This document shows positions 56,601-64,000 of a stretch of DNA of 64,000 nt, one piece after another. The first letter of the stretch is position 1. Each line of letters starts with the position of its first letter. The position numbers and the translations under genes were made by a program. This stretch comes from Mycobacterium sp. E1747 (GTDB lineage Bacteria > Actinomycetota > Actinomycetes > Mycobacteriales > Mycobacteriaceae), in assembly GCF_001667775.1 (NCBI RefSeq), contig NZ_LZJI01000183.1:1-64000 (forward strand). Reading direction: 5' to 3'. Below the pieces are notes generated by a model, which worked only from the letters and a program-made list of their open reading frames with translations, did not search any database and was not told the DNA's origin.

Positions 56601-56994
56601 ACATCGAGTCGAATTGGAGCGCGGCGTGGAGCTGCTCATCGGCCTGGAAGCCATCTCGGATGCGGACGAGCGCGGCATGCGTACCGTGATGTGCATCCTC
56701 AACGGGCAGTTGCGTCCCATCGTGGTGCGTGACCGTAGTATCGCCTCGGACGTGCCCGCAGCCGAAAAAGCCGACCGTAACAACCCCGACCATGTCGGCG
56801 CCCCGTTCGCCGGCGTCGTCACGGTGACCGTCGATGTCGGCGCCGAAGTCGAAGCCGGCCAGACGATCGCGACGATCGAGGCGATGAAGATGGAGGCTGC
56901 GGTAACCACCCCCAAGGCCGGAACGGTGGACAGAATCGCTGTCTCGCAAACCGCCCAGGTCGAAGGCGGTGACCTCTTGGTCGTAGTCAGCTAG
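53611..56994 (+). CDS. pyc: Pyruvate carboxylase
   Basis: 1127 residues from GTG 53611, the normal length. The biotin carboxylase domain (residues 1-~450) has the ATP loop GGGGRGMR and EMNPRIQVEHTVTEE. The carboxyltransferase barrel (~530-1000) has DTTFRDAHQSLLATRVRT and HVHTHDTPGGQLAT. The biotinyl domain has Lys1093 in EAMKMEA. It makes oxaloacetate from pyruvate. Placement 5 nt after prpC suggests cotranscription, returning the pyruvate made by PrpB to the oxaloacetate that PrpC consumes. M. tuberculosis encodes pyruvate carboxylase elsewhere (Rv2967c). Confidence 0.97.
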   Translation: MFAKVLVANRGEIAIRAFRAAYELELATVAIYPYEDRNSVHRLKADESYQIGEEGHPVRAYLSVDEIVETALACGADAIYPGYGFLSENPDLAAACAVAGITFVGPSAAVLELTGNKSRAVAAAREAGLPVLASSAPSTSVDELLTAAESLTFPLFVKAVAGGGGRGMRRVADPAALAEAIEAASREAESAFGDASVFLEQAVLNPRHIEVQVLADNHGNVIHLYERDCSVQRRHQKVIEMAPAPNLDPELRQRICSDAVTFARSIGYTCAGTVEFLLDERGQHVFIEMNPRIQVEHTVTEEITDVDLVSAQLRIAGGQKLEEIGLSQDSVVPRGAALQCRITTEDPANGFRPDTGRITAYRTPGGAGIRLDGGTTLGADVSAHFDSMLIKLTCRGRDFATAVRRARRAVAEFRIRGVSTNIPFLQAVLDDPDFQAGRITTSFIEERPQLLTARSSADRGTKILTYLADVTVNKPHGERPSTVYPHDKLPDIDLSTDPPAGSKQLLANLGPERFAAWLRESSAVHVTDTTFRDAHQSLLATRVRTSGLMMVAPYIARMLPQLLSIECWGGATYDVALRFLKEDPWERLAALREAMPNICLQMLLRGRNTVGYTPYPRTVTTAFVEEATTTGIDIFRIFDALNNVDSMRPAIDAVRETGTAVAEVAMSYTGDLSNPAEDLYTLDYYLKLADEIVSTGAHVLAIKDMAGLLRAPAATTLVSALKSRFDLPVHVHTHDTPGGQLATYAAAWLAGADAVDGAAAPLAGTTSQPALSSIVAAAAHTPYDTGLSLEEVCALEPYWEALRKVYAPFESGLPAPTGRVYRHEIPGGQLSNLRQQAIALGFGDRFEDIEDAYAEADAILGRLVKVTPSSKVVGDLALALVGAGVSAQDFAADPERYDIPDSVIGFLRGDLGNPPGGWPEPLRTEALRGREPAKPEQQLTDADKRALAAAGSERQAALNRLLFPGPTKELADHREQYGDTSRLSANQFFYGLRQGDEHRVELERGVELLIGLEAISDADERGMRTVMCILNGQLRPIVVRDRSIASDVPAAEKADRNNPDHVGAPFAGVVTVTVDVGAEVEAGQTIATIEAMKMEAAVTTPKAGTVDRIAVSQTAQVEGGDLLVVVS

Positions 56995-57117
56995 CGTTCT
57001 CCGATCATGGCGCCGGGCCCGGGCCCCGGCCATCTGGTAGGGGGCGAGATTGGCTCCAGCGCAAGTTATTTCGTCGACGGTCGGTGCGTCGACCGGGTTG
57101 GCGATGGGGACTTATCC

Positions 57118-57142
57118 TCTCTTCGAAGTGTCGTCGAAGAGA
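57118..57142. terminator. Hairpin between pyc and the DUF2237 gene
   Basis: TCTCTTCGA (57118-57126) and TCGAAGAGA (57134-57142) form a perfect 9-bp stem with a 7-nt loop, 124 nt after the pyc stop and 39 nt after the convergent DUF2237 stop. It may serve both convergent transcripts. Confidence 0.45.
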
Positions 57143-57180
57143 AATATGACCCAGCGTCCGGGTGTCGGTCCGCCGTGGCC

Positions 57181-57567
57181 CTACAGGTTCGCCAAGTCGT
57201 CGGGCACGTCGACCTTGTGTTCCTCCAACGTCTGAAGCGGCACCACCTCCAGCGTGCGCTCGTGCGTGGAGGCCAGCACCACCGGCGCTGCGCAGCCATC
57301 CTGGTGCGCCCGAAGCCAGTTCAACGCGGTGACGCACCAGCGGTCGCCCGGGAGCAGGCCGGGGAACCGGTATTCGGGGACCGGTGTCAGCAAGTCATTG
57401 CCGATGGAACGCTGGTGCTCGAGGAATTCGGTGGTCATGACCGCACAGATCGTGTGCCGGCCGATGTCCTCCGGGCCCGTCGAGCAACAGCCGTCGCGGT
57501 AGTAACCGGTGAGTGGCTCCGTGCCGCACGGTTCCAGCGGACCGCCTAATACGTTTCGATCGGGCAC
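57181..57567 (-). CDS. DUF2237 family protein
   Basis: 128 residues from GTG 57567. The DUF2237 pattern is NVLGGPLEPCGTEPLTGYYR, then DGCCSTGPEDIGRHTICAVM, FLEHQRSIGNDL and PGDRWCVTALNWLRAHQDG. Conserved Cys and His residues suggest metal binding or redox chemistry. The function of the family is unknown. It is convergent with pyc. Confidence 0.92.
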   Translation of the reverse strand: MPDRNVLGGPLEPCGTEPLTGYYRDGCCSTGPEDIGRHTICAVMTTEFLEHQRSIGNDLLTPVPEYRFPGLLPGDRWCVTALNWLRAHQDGCAAPVVLASTHERTLEVVPLQTLEEHKVDVPDDLANL

Positions 57568-57865
57568 GGTTTCAGTATCGCGCTCTCGGGGGGAAAGTTT
57601 GAAGTAACTTTGCCGTCTCCGCCGGGGCTAATTCACCCGGACCGGCCCCGCTATCCGGTCATCCAAGCAATCTGCGCCTGACGGTATCGGCCTTGGACAC
57701 ACGTTGACGCGATCATGATCTTCACCGATTACGGCCGCAAGTTGCGCTAGCCGGGACCGAGCCGGCGGGCGCCAGGTGACGGGGGGATAACAATTCGCCC
57801 GTCAAGCTGGCGCGACGCGCTGAGCAAATCCCGGGGAAATCGCCGGGAAAATTTATGGTCACATC
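57568..57865. other. Intergenic region with short inverted repeats
   Basis: No gene is apparent. AAAGTT (57594-57599) and AACTTT (57606-57611) form an 18-bp imperfect operator-like element upstream of the DUF2237 start. GACGGG (57778-57783) and CCCGTC (57798-57803) bracket an AT-rich centre upstream of the GH5-like gene. Confidence 0.4.
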
Positions 57866-58999
57866 GTGCAACGACGAACGGCCCTCAAGCTGCCGCTTTT
57901 GCTGGCAGCAAGCACCGCGCTCACCCGGGTGCCACGCGCCTCGGCGGAGGAGGCGGGCCGATGGCCCGCCGAACGCGCCAACCGTTGGTATCAGGCGCAG
58001 GGCTTCCTGGTCGGGTCCAACTACATCACCTCGAACGCGATCAACCAGCTGGAGATGTTTCAGCCCGACACTTTCGATCCCCGGCGGATCGACGCCGAAC
58101 TCGGCTGGGCCAGGTTCTACGGACACAACACCGCCCGGGTGTTCCTGCACGATCAGCTCTGGGCGCAGGATCAGCGGGGTTTTCAGACGCGGCTGGCTCA
58201 GTTCGTCGACATCGCCGCGCGGCATCGCATCAAGCCGCTGTTCGTCTTCTTCGATTCGTGTTGGGATCCGGCGCCGAGGGCGGGCCGGCAGCGCGCGCCG
58301 AGGCCCGGCGTGCACAACTCGGGCTGGGTACAAAGCCCGGGCGCCGAACGCCTCGGCGATCCCCGTTATGCGCCCGTCATGCGCGACTATGTCACCGGTG
58401 TGTTGACGCAGTTCCGCACCGACGACCGCATCCTGGGGTGGGACCTGTGGAACGAGCCCGACAATCCGGCGAAGGTGTACCGGAGCACCGAGCGCAGCGA
58501 TAAGGAACAGCTCGTCGGTAACCTGCTCCCCCAGGTGTTCCGGTGGGCGCGCGCCGTCGATCCCAGCCAGCCACTTACCAGTGGTGTGTGGCGCGGCGAC
58601 TGGGGACAACCCCAGGGGCGCAGCGCCATCAGCGACATCCAGCTCGCCAATTCCGACGTGGTCACGTTCCATTCCTATGCCGAACCCGGCGGCTTCGAGT
58701 CCCGAATCGGCGAGCTTGCCCCGCTGGGCAGGCCGATGCTGTGCACCGAGTACATGGCCAGGCCCCGGGGCAGCACCGTGGAGGGAATTCTGCCAATCGC
58801 CAAGCGCCACAACGTCGGCGCCATCAACTGGGGCCTGGTGGCAGGGAAAACCCAGACCTACTTCCCGTGGGAATCGTGGGACCACCCATACACCGCGATT
58901 CCGAAGGTCTGGTTCCACGACCTGCTCCGCCCCGACGGCCGGCCCTTCCAGGACACCGAAGCGCTGACGACACGGAAGCTTGCCGGGAGCCAGGCCTAG
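57866..58999 (+). CDS. Exported GH5-like glycoside hydrolase (cellulase superfamily)
   Basis: 377 residues from GTG 57866. A Tat-type signal (QRRTALKLPLLLAASTALT, cleavage near ASA-EE) indicates export in folded form. The (beta/alpha)8 barrel is of clan GH-A type: acid/base Glu in WDLWNEPDN and the nucleophile Glu in MLCTEYMARP, with HSYAEPGGF and AINWGLVAGKTQTYFPW. WPAERANRWYQAQGFLVGSN is the usual N-terminal block of bacterial relatives labelled xylanase or cellulase. The true substrate may be a mannan or other host or envelope glycan. Confidence 0.88.
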   Translation: MQRRTALKLPLLLAASTALTRVPRASAEEAGRWPAERANRWYQAQGFLVGSNYITSNAINQLEMFQPDTFDPRRIDAELGWARFYGHNTARVFLHDQLWAQDQRGFQTRLAQFVDIAARHRIKPLFVFFDSCWDPAPRAGRQRAPRPGVHNSGWVQSPGAERLGDPRYAPVMRDYVTGVLTQFRTDDRILGWDLWNEPDNPAKVYRSTERSDKEQLVGNLLPQVFRWARAVDPSQPLTSGVWRGDWGQPQGRSAISDIQLANSDVVTFHSYAEPGGFESRIGELAPLGRPMLCTEYMARPRGSTVEGILPIAKRHNVGAINWGLVAGKTQTYFPWESWDHPYTAIPKVWFHDLLRPDGRPFQDTEALTTRKLAGSQA

Positions 59000-59037
59000 A
59001 GACTGGCGCCGTCGGGCCTAGCCGGATTTGTGGTTGA

Positions 59038-59081
59038 CCGCCCCTTCTGCGTTAGTAGCGTTGAGCCGCAGAAGGGGGCGG
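59038..59081. promoter_or_regulatory. Long inverted repeat immediately before the DUF4185 gene
   Basis: CCGCCCCTTCTGCG (59038-59051) is complementary to CGCAGAAGGGGGCGG (59067-59081) with one extra G; the loop is 15 nt. The right arm contains the Shine-Dalgarno AGAAGGGGG and ends 2 nt before ATG 59084. If transcribed it would hide the ribosome-binding site. If the loop sequence TAGCGT (59056-59061) is a -10 box, it would be a DNA operator flanking the promoter. Confidence 0.6.
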
Positions 59082-59083
59082 CG

Positions 59084-60712
59084 ATGACTCTGACTCATCT
59101 GAGCGAACCAGAGCTGATCGCCTCGGCTGGGGGCGACCCGTGGGCCATCAATATGAGCCTGCAGGCGGGTAGCCCGTTTCAAATCTCACGCCTGGCCGAA
59201 GCGTTTTATGCCGCGGGCCGACACACCGCCGAAGCCGACCATGCCTTCCAGATAGCCCAGAAGCGCTTCGGTGAGTCGTGGAACCACCAAAACGGCGACA
59301 ACCCGATCAACGACTCTGCAGAAGTGCAGCGGCTGACGAAATCCCTTGGGGCGCAATCGGAGCAATTGCCCAAGATCGGCGCTGACTTGGAAAGCATCGC
59401 GGCCGCACTGGCCGACGCGCAGAAGCAGGGTGCCGCTGAGATCGCGACCTTGGACCATCAGTTGCATTGGCTCGACGAACTTTATGGCGCCGCGCAAGCG
59501 GACCTGCGGGATCCCACCCTGCAGCCGAAGGAGGTAGCGAAACTGCACATGATCATGGACGCTGCCCACGCCGACGCCGTGGACGACGTCCGCGACGCGG
59601 TGAAGCAGATGAATTCGATCCGCAACGCCTACTCCGACACCCTGCACAAAGCGCTGGGCTCTTTGCACACCGACGGGTACGACCCACCCCCGAACGTCGA
59701 CGACACGTTGGAACAGCCATTACGCGGGTCGGTGAGGAATCTCGGCCCGATCGCCGGGACCGGAGCGATTCCGGGTATTCCGGGTACTGGGGCCGCGGAT
59801 CTGGGGGAGGTCGTCGAGGTGCCGGGCCAGCCCGGAAGATTCCTTGCGATCTTCGGAGATTCGTTCACTGGCAACAAAGTCGGCGAGGGGCAGCATTACC
59901 GCTCCGTCGCCGTGCCGGTGACTTTCGACGCCGACGGACGCCCGCACTGCGGAGCCCCGCTGACCGGACCCAAAGACAGTGGTAACGAGCTCTTCCCCAT
60001 CCCCAAAGAGGCGCAGGGCGTCACAGACACGCTGCCCGCGGGCACTATCACCGCGGGCGGCAAAACATACATGATGGTGACGGGCACCAAGGACAATCTT
60101 CAACCCGTAGCGTCGTGGCTGGTGGAGATCAATGGGGACCCGGGCAAGGGATGGAACATGGTGGGGGGCTCATACCGCTCGGCGGGAGACGCGCCCAGTC
60201 AGGTCAGCGGTTACAAGGGCTCAGACGGCAAGGTTTACATTGCCGCTGATTCCTTCGACCGCAGCCAAGGGGTCACCATGTACCGCGCAGATCCTGACCA
60301 AGTGTGGGATCGCAAGAGTTGGCAGCCGTGGACCGGGACTGATTGGGGAAAAGCCGGGGAAATCGCCACTACTACAGTTACCGGCCCGGCAACTCGGTTC
60401 GGCGAACTTAGTTTCCGCGAGATTGGTGGACAGCCGGTCTTCTCAGGGTTCAATGCGACTGCCGGTCCAGGAGCAGTCCAGCTCTACATGGGTGGGCCTG
60501 ATGGGAATCCGACTGACATCTTCAACAATAGTCCGGTCACCGTCGCCCGTAACGACCTGAACCAAACTCCCATTTCGGTCTTCCAACCCTACGGAGGATA
60601 CATCCTGCCGAATTCAACGTTGAACGGCGTCAACCTTTTCGTCAGCCAATGGAACACCGACTTAAACGTTCCGTACGATGTTCAGCAGGTCCAGGTCAAT
60701 CCGGCGCCGTAG
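59084..60712 (+). CDS. Secreted-effector N-domain fused to DUF4185 (GH183) glycosidase
   Basis: 542 residues from ATG 59084. Residues 1-~210 are the helical domain seen at the start of many mycobacterial putative effectors: [40 protein letters not shown] and [20 protein letters not shown]. It is long and WXG/ESX-like and has no Sec signal. Residues ~225-540 form a DUF4185 beta-propeller with [20 protein letters not shown] and [19 protein letters not shown]4185 is family GH183, described as endo-D-arabinanases. The fusion suggests an arabinan-cutting protein exported by a specialised route; both activity and route are inferred. Confidence 0.82.
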   Translation: MTLTHLSEPELIASAGGDPWAINMSLQAGSPFQISRLAEAFYAAGRHTAEADHAFQIAQKRFGESWNHQNGDNPINDSAEVQRLTKSLGAQSEQLPKIGADLESIAAALADAQKQGAAEIATLDHQLHWLDELYGAAQADLRDPTLQPKEVAKLHMIMDAAHADAVDDVRDAVKQMNSIRNAYSDTLHKALGSLHTDGYDPPPNVDDTLEQPLRGSVRNLGPIAGTGAIPGIPGTGAADLGEVVEVPGQPGRFLAIFGDSFTGNKVGEGQHYRSVAVPVTFDADGRPHCGAPLTGPKDSGNELFPIPKEAQGVTDTLPAGTITAGGKTYMMVTGTKDNLQPVASWLVEINGDPGKGWNMVGGSYRSAGDAPSQVSGYKGSDGKVYIAADSFDRSQGVTMYRADPDQVWDRKSWQPWTGTDWGKAGEIATTTVTGPATRFGELSFREIGGQPVFSGFNATAGPGAVQLYMGGPDGNPTDIFNNSPVTVARNDLNQTPISVFQPYGGYILPNSTLNGVNLFVSQWNTDLNVPYDVQQVQVNPAP

Positions 60713-60726
60713 CCGACCTACACACA

Positions 60727-61260
60727 ATGAACTCGCATGACAGGCTGCCCATGATCCCGAAAGTATTCGTCGCGTCGGCCGTAGTCACGGCGATGGTCAG
60801 CGCTTGCAACGCTCAAGCCGATCCGCCATCGTTTCCCGATTTAAGCGGCTACGCACCCGTTAACCCTGCCGACTATGCGATCACTTATCCGAACTCCGGC
60901 AGGCCGACGCCGATCCAGGTGGTCGCATTCCTAACCCCGGACGGCGTGGCATGTGCGTTCGGAAACCCGCTATCAGCAGGCTGCACTGGCAACAATCTTC
61001 CGGGCTTGCCCCCGGCGGCTCCCTCATCTAGCGGAGTGCCGCGACTCATTTCCATAAGTACCGGCTTGGCACCGCGACCGACGGGGACGCGCATCGATAC
61101 GAATGGACAATCGCCGAGGACCTTACCGCCGTTTCACACCATTACGGTAAACGGCGTTATTTGCGGAGTGGATGACTCCGGGATGACCGCGTGCAAAGAC
61201 CCGCAAGGACGCGGATTCGTGCTCTCTCCGCACGGGTCCGCCTGGCTGCCCCACGTGTAG
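60727..61260 (+). CDS. Small lipoprotein, tandem paralogue 1
   Basis: 177 residues from ATG 60727; the later ATG at 60751 is possible. The signal peptide [16 protein letters not shown] ends in a lipobox (VSAC). The mature part has [18 protein letters not shown], two Cys pairs ([12 protein letters not shown] and [12 protein letters not shown]) and the ending [20 protein letters not shown]. It lies 14 nt after the DUF4185 gene and may be cotranscribed. The domain is repeated in the next gene. I do not recognise a named family. Base composition is lower in GC than the neighbours. Confidence 0.75.
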   Translation: MNSHDRLPMIPKVFVASAVVTAMVSACNAQADPPSFPDLSGYAPVNPADYAITYPNSGRPTPIQVVAFLTPDGVACAFGNPLSAGCTGNNLPGLPPAAPSSSGVPRLISISTGLAPRPTGTRIDTNGQSPRTLPPFHTITVNGVICGVDDSGMTACKDPQGRGFVLSPHGSAWLPHV

Positions 61261-61300
61261 GGGCAGATGGATCGAGGCATATGCGCCCCAAACCCGCACC

Positions 61301-61831
61301 GTGCAGATCATTTCGGCGACTCCGTCATCGCCGGTGTGGCTGGAATTTTCGCATTTATTGCGGGGCGCTGTCATGTGCTTACCCATCTCGGCCGCCGACT
61401 CGCCCACATTTCCCGACATCAACAGCTTCACGCCAGTCAATGTCGCAGACTACACAATAGGGCTCCCTAACACGGGCCGAACACCTCTCAACACCGTATA
61501 TTTCCTGACGCCCGACGGTAGAACGTGTGACTTTTTCTCCGGCCAGGCTCAATGCACTGGTAACAATTTTCCCGGTGTACCGGCTGCCACCGAATCAGGC
61601 ACGGTGAATGCAATTGGAACCACATCTGGGCTCAGTCAAACCAACGACCCGATTGCTGCTAACGGCCGCGTTTACGGGCATCCACTCAAGACGCTGCCGC
61701 CATTTCACTCCATCACTGTCGACGGTGTGATTTGCGGCGTCGACAATTCAGGGATGACCGCACGCAAAGACCCACAGGGGCGTGGCTTTGTGCTGTCGCC
61801 GAAGGGCTCCGGCTGGTTGCCGCATGTGTGA
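61301..61831 (+). pseudogene. Tandem paralogue 2 of the small lipoprotein, N-terminus frame-disrupted
   Basis: From about 61395 the frame encodes a domain like the previous gene: [55 protein letters not shown] and [20 protein letters not shown]. The in-frame start ([15 protein letters not shown]) lacks a normal signal peptide. A hydrophobic signal ([15 protein letters not shown]) lies in another frame from ATG 61267 and a lipobox-like ALSCA in the third. The fourth Cys of the domain is Arg (GMTARKD). It is probably a decaying copy, though a non-exported product is possible. Confidence 0.6.
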
Positions 61832-61852
61832 AGGGCCGGCGGATATCGGTTC

Positions 61853-63256
61853 TCATACGGCCTTGATCCTGCGAACCGTTTCGGCGACGAGCTCGTCGAG
61901 GGTGCTGAGCGGCAGGGGCGGCGTGTCCCCCTTGAACAGCCACCCGCCAGCGCTCGAGCTGCTGACGACGATCAGTCCCCGTACCTGGGTGACCCTCAGC
62001 GCCTCGACGCCCTCACCACACATGCCGTGTCCGCGGACGTCAACCTCGCGCATCCACCGGTGGGTTAACCGCACGGTGTCCTCGCCTTCGGCGAAAGCCG
62101 AATCCGCCTGGAGGGTTTGGCGGTTCTCCCGGTCCCCGCAGACTGCCGGCTTCTCTGCCAAATGCGCGGTGCACGTGTCGATTTCGCGCCGGAGATCGGC
62201 CAGGAAGTCGTCGCCGGCATGCGCCCGGCCGATCGTGACTTTGGGCCGGGGCGGTTTCCCCGGCGTGTCCCATTTTGACTGGTCGAAGTCCTGCCAGCCC
62301 GCCAGAGGGTCGTAGCGCGGGGCGGGGACGTGGCCACCGGAGGGGCAGAGCGACCACAACGCGCCGCCCGGCTCGTCGGTGAGGCGGCCGTTGCCAACGG
62401 ATTCGGTATCGATGCCGGCCTCCGTGCGCAGCGCCGGAAGGAGCGCCGAGACTTGGGCCTGCGTCCAATCGGAAAGCAGCGGCGGCAACGCCGAGCGCGG
62501 GCGCGGTCGTCCTGCCGCGCCGATCAGTTGCGACAGAACGTGGTTACGCGAGGCCGCCGACGGATCGGGGCTGCTATACCACGCCTGCACGGTTACCCCG
62601 CTGGGAAGCAGCGTCGCTGCCATATTGACGATGGAGGGCCATTGCAGGCTGGTGTCGCCCGACTGATATTGCGTCAGCTTTTCGCGGGATGCCCCGATCA
62701 GCCAGCCTTGGATGCCGTCGCTGTCCATCGAGTTGGCAGTCGCCCACATGGGGCATCGACGAACCCAAGCGGCCATGGCAGCCGATATGTCGTCACCAGC
62801 GCTCGCGACGGCGAACCGCATCCGAACGAAATCTCCGCCGTTTCCGGCGAATTGACCGCTCGCGGAATGGCCATTGGCGCCTCTGGCAGGGCTGTATTCG
62901 ACATCCAGTTCCGGCTTGTCAATCGCTCCAAACCTCGGGAGACGTTGGCACTCTTCGGGGGTGGACGCTCGACCCCAAAAGGGGGGCTCGGCCCCGAAGC
63001 CGGGACGGGGCTGGTAGACGGCGACGTCGCCGAAGGGGTTGTCCTGAACGTCGGCCAGCCCGGGGACGCAGCGCGCCAGCCGATCCGCTGCGCAATCCCC
63101 GCCTTCCGTCGGTGCGGCCGTGAGCGTCGCCCGACTCGAGGTCGAATCCCGCTTGTGGTGGATGCAGGCACTCGAGGCGGTCAGGAGCACCGCGACCACG
63201 CCAAGCCTCGCGGCGGCCCGAACGAAACCCCCAACAGCCGGCGCCACGGGCCGCAC
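61853..63256 (-). CDS. Large lipoprotein, function unknown
   Basis: 467 residues from GTG 63256. The signal peptide VRAAARLGVVAVLLTASSAC ends in a lipobox-like SSAC. The ~435-residue mature protein has about ten Cys and two roughly similar halves. Each half has a Cys-containing start, a VDVR/FVRMRFAVAS-type strand and a late helix before ATLL or ELVAETVRR. The first half holds DISAAMAAWVRRCPMW and the second DDFLADLRREIDTCTAHLAE. This looks like an extracytoplasmic sensor-type or ligand-binding protein. I do not recognise the family with confidence. Confidence 0.75.
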   Translation of the reverse strand: MRPVAPAVGGFVRAAARLGVVAVLLTASSACIHHKRDSTSSRATLTAAPTEGGDCAADRLARCVPGLADVQDNPFGDVAVYQPRPGFGAEPPFWGRASTPEECQRLPRFGAIDKPELDVEYSPARGANGHSASGQFAGNGGDFVRMRFAVASAGDDISAAMAAWVRRCPMWATANSMDSDGIQGWLIGASREKLTQYQSGDTSLQWPSIVNMAATLLPSGVTVQAWYSSPDPSAASRNHVLSQLIGAAGRPRPRSALPPLLSDWTQAQVSALLPALRTEAGIDTESVGNGRLTDEPGGALWSLCPSGGHVPAPRYDPLAGWQDFDQSKWDTPGKPPRPKVTIGRAHAGDDFLADLRREIDTCTAHLAEKPAVCGDRENRQTLQADSAFAEGEDTVRLTHRWMREVDVRGHGMCGEGVEALRVTQVRGLIVVSSSSAGGWLFKGDTPPLPLSTLDELVAETVRRIKAV

Positions 63257-63404
63257 TTTACGTCACTGGTGTGGTCGAGACGGTCTGCCGCGCACGGCAT
63301 GCTCATTCGGGGGATGGAACGCGCGGAGCGGCCCTCCCCCGCCGTAGCAGGTGAAGGTCTTTGGCGGTGGCGGAGGTGTGTGGTTTCAGGACATGCGAAT
63401 AGGG

Positions 63405-64000
63405 TGTCTCATGAGATCGGAATAGGTTGATGGGCCGACGTTGGGCGGGTGTCCAAGGCTCGCCTGGTTATCACCGCAGTCATCGTCGAGGGTCGTAGCC
63501 AATCTGAGGTCTCACGCGAGTATGGGGTCTCGCAAGGGTGGATCTCGCGGCTGGTGGCGCGTTATCACCGCGAGGGCGAGGCGGCTTTCGCCCCGCGCTC
63601 ACGTCGGCCGCACTCCAGCCCGACACGGTTGCCGCAGTCGACCATTGACTTGATCGTGGCGTTGCGTGGGCAACTCTTGGACCAAGGGCTCGACCACGGT
63701 CCGCACACCATCGCCTGGCACCTACACCACCACCACGCGCTGGCGGTGTCGGTGGCCTCGATCCACCGGCACCTACGCGCTGCCGGCCTGATCACCCCCA
63801 CCCCGCAGAAGCGACCCAAATCCTCCTACCTACGCTTTGCCGCCGAACAACCCAACGAACGCTGGCAAGCCGACTTCACCCACTGGTGGCTCGCTGAGGG
63901 CACCCATGTCGAAATCCTCAACTGGCTCGACGACCACGCCCGCTACGCACTCTCTGTCACCGCACACCGCCGCGTCACCGGCCCCATCGTGGCCTCCACA
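63405..64000 (+). mobile_element. IS481-family insertion sequence, left end (runs off window)
   Basis: The transposase starts at 63449, and TGTCTCATGAGATCGG at 63405 looks like the left terminal repeat (IS481-type ends begin TGT). The right end and target duplication lie outside the window. Confidence 0.6.
63449..64000 (+). CDS. IS481-family transposase, 5' part
   Basis: From GTG 63449 the first 184 codons are visible. There is an N-terminal helix-turn-helix (GRSQSEVSREYGVSQGWISR), a second HTH region (VSVASIHRHLRAAGLITP), and the start of the DDE integrase core (NERWQADFTHWWLAEGT, first catalytic Asp). The frame is intact to the window end. It cuts and pastes or copies its own element. Confidence 0.88.
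   Translation, partial: MSKARLVITAVIVEGRSQSEVSREYGVSQGWISRLVARYHREGEAAFAPRSRRPHSSPTRLPQSTIDLIVALRGQLLDQGLDHGPHTIAWHLHHHHALAVSVASIHRHLRAAGLITPTPQKRPKSSYLRFAAEQPNERWQADFTHWWLAEGTHVEILNWLDDHARYALSVTAHRRVTGPIVAST

Noticed and set aside
57785..57796. GGATAACAATT resembling the E. coli lac operator core
   Set aside because: An 11-base match in a mycobacterial intergenic region with no lac-type gene nearby is best read as coincidence.

Overview
The window is high-GC actinobacterial DNA and comes from a Mycobacterium, most likely a slow-growing nontuberculous species. The evidence is gene order: dnaX, an Rv3722c-type aspartate aminotransferase, ffs (SRP RNA), tRNA-Ser, lucA, a cut5-type cutinase, Rv3725- and Rv3726-type oxidoreductases, Prim-PolC, ligC, a Nudix gene and a WS/DGAT gene follow the same order as the Rv3718c-Rv3734c segment of M. 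tuberculosis. Between these syntenic blocks sit accessory genes that M. tuberculosis lacks at this locus. Many starts look leaderless, with a TANNNT -10 box 6-8 nt before an ATG or GTG. Identifications come from reading the translated sequence; no database search was run.

Layout. 1-10.6 kb: the 3' end of a large nonribosomal peptide synthetase (T-C-A(MT)-T-E-C-A-T-TE) coupled to a methyltransferase. 10.6-20 kb: core block with an SRPBCC protein, a FAD oxidoreductase and CFA-type methyltransferase pair, a dehydrogenase/TetR divergon, dnaX, the aminotransferase, SRP RNA, tRNA-Ser(GGA) and lucA. 20-28 kb: an enoyl-CoA hydratase with a ParB-like small protein, an LpqH paralogue, and a cassette of a TPR protein, a CHAT protease and two unrecognised proteins. 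28-34 kb: CsbD, cutinase, epimerase, Zn-alcohol dehydrogenase, F420/PPOX protein, a LysA-like decarboxylase and a rhomboid-like protein. 34-37.4 kb: a GH172 (DUF2961) enzyme and two tandem genes for 40-42 residue Cys-rich peptides with a conserved leader and a variable mature part. 37.5-44 kb: Prim-PolC/LigC repair genes, a P450, Nudix and WS/DGAT. 44-47 kb: a decayed SDR/DUF1330 pair diverging from a reductase/SDR/TetR operon. 47-57 kb: a complete methylcitrate cycle (prpR, prpDBC) joined to a pyruvate carboxylase gene. 57-64 kb: DUF2237, a Tat-type GH5-like enzyme, a secreted-effector N-domain fused to DUF4185 (GH183), two tandem lipoprotein paralogues, a large lipoprotein, and an IS481-type element running off the end.

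Genes that work together: the prp genes plus pyc would turn propionyl-CoA plus oxaloacetate into pyruvate and succinate and then replenish oxaloacetate. Prim-PolC and LigC form a gap-filling and sealing pair in base excision repair. The GH172 and GH183 proteins belong to families recently linked to D-arabinan turnover, the arabinan of the mycobacterial wall. The least explained elements are the tandem Cys-peptide genes (36.5-37.4 kb) and the TPR-CHAT cassette (21.9-27.7 kb).
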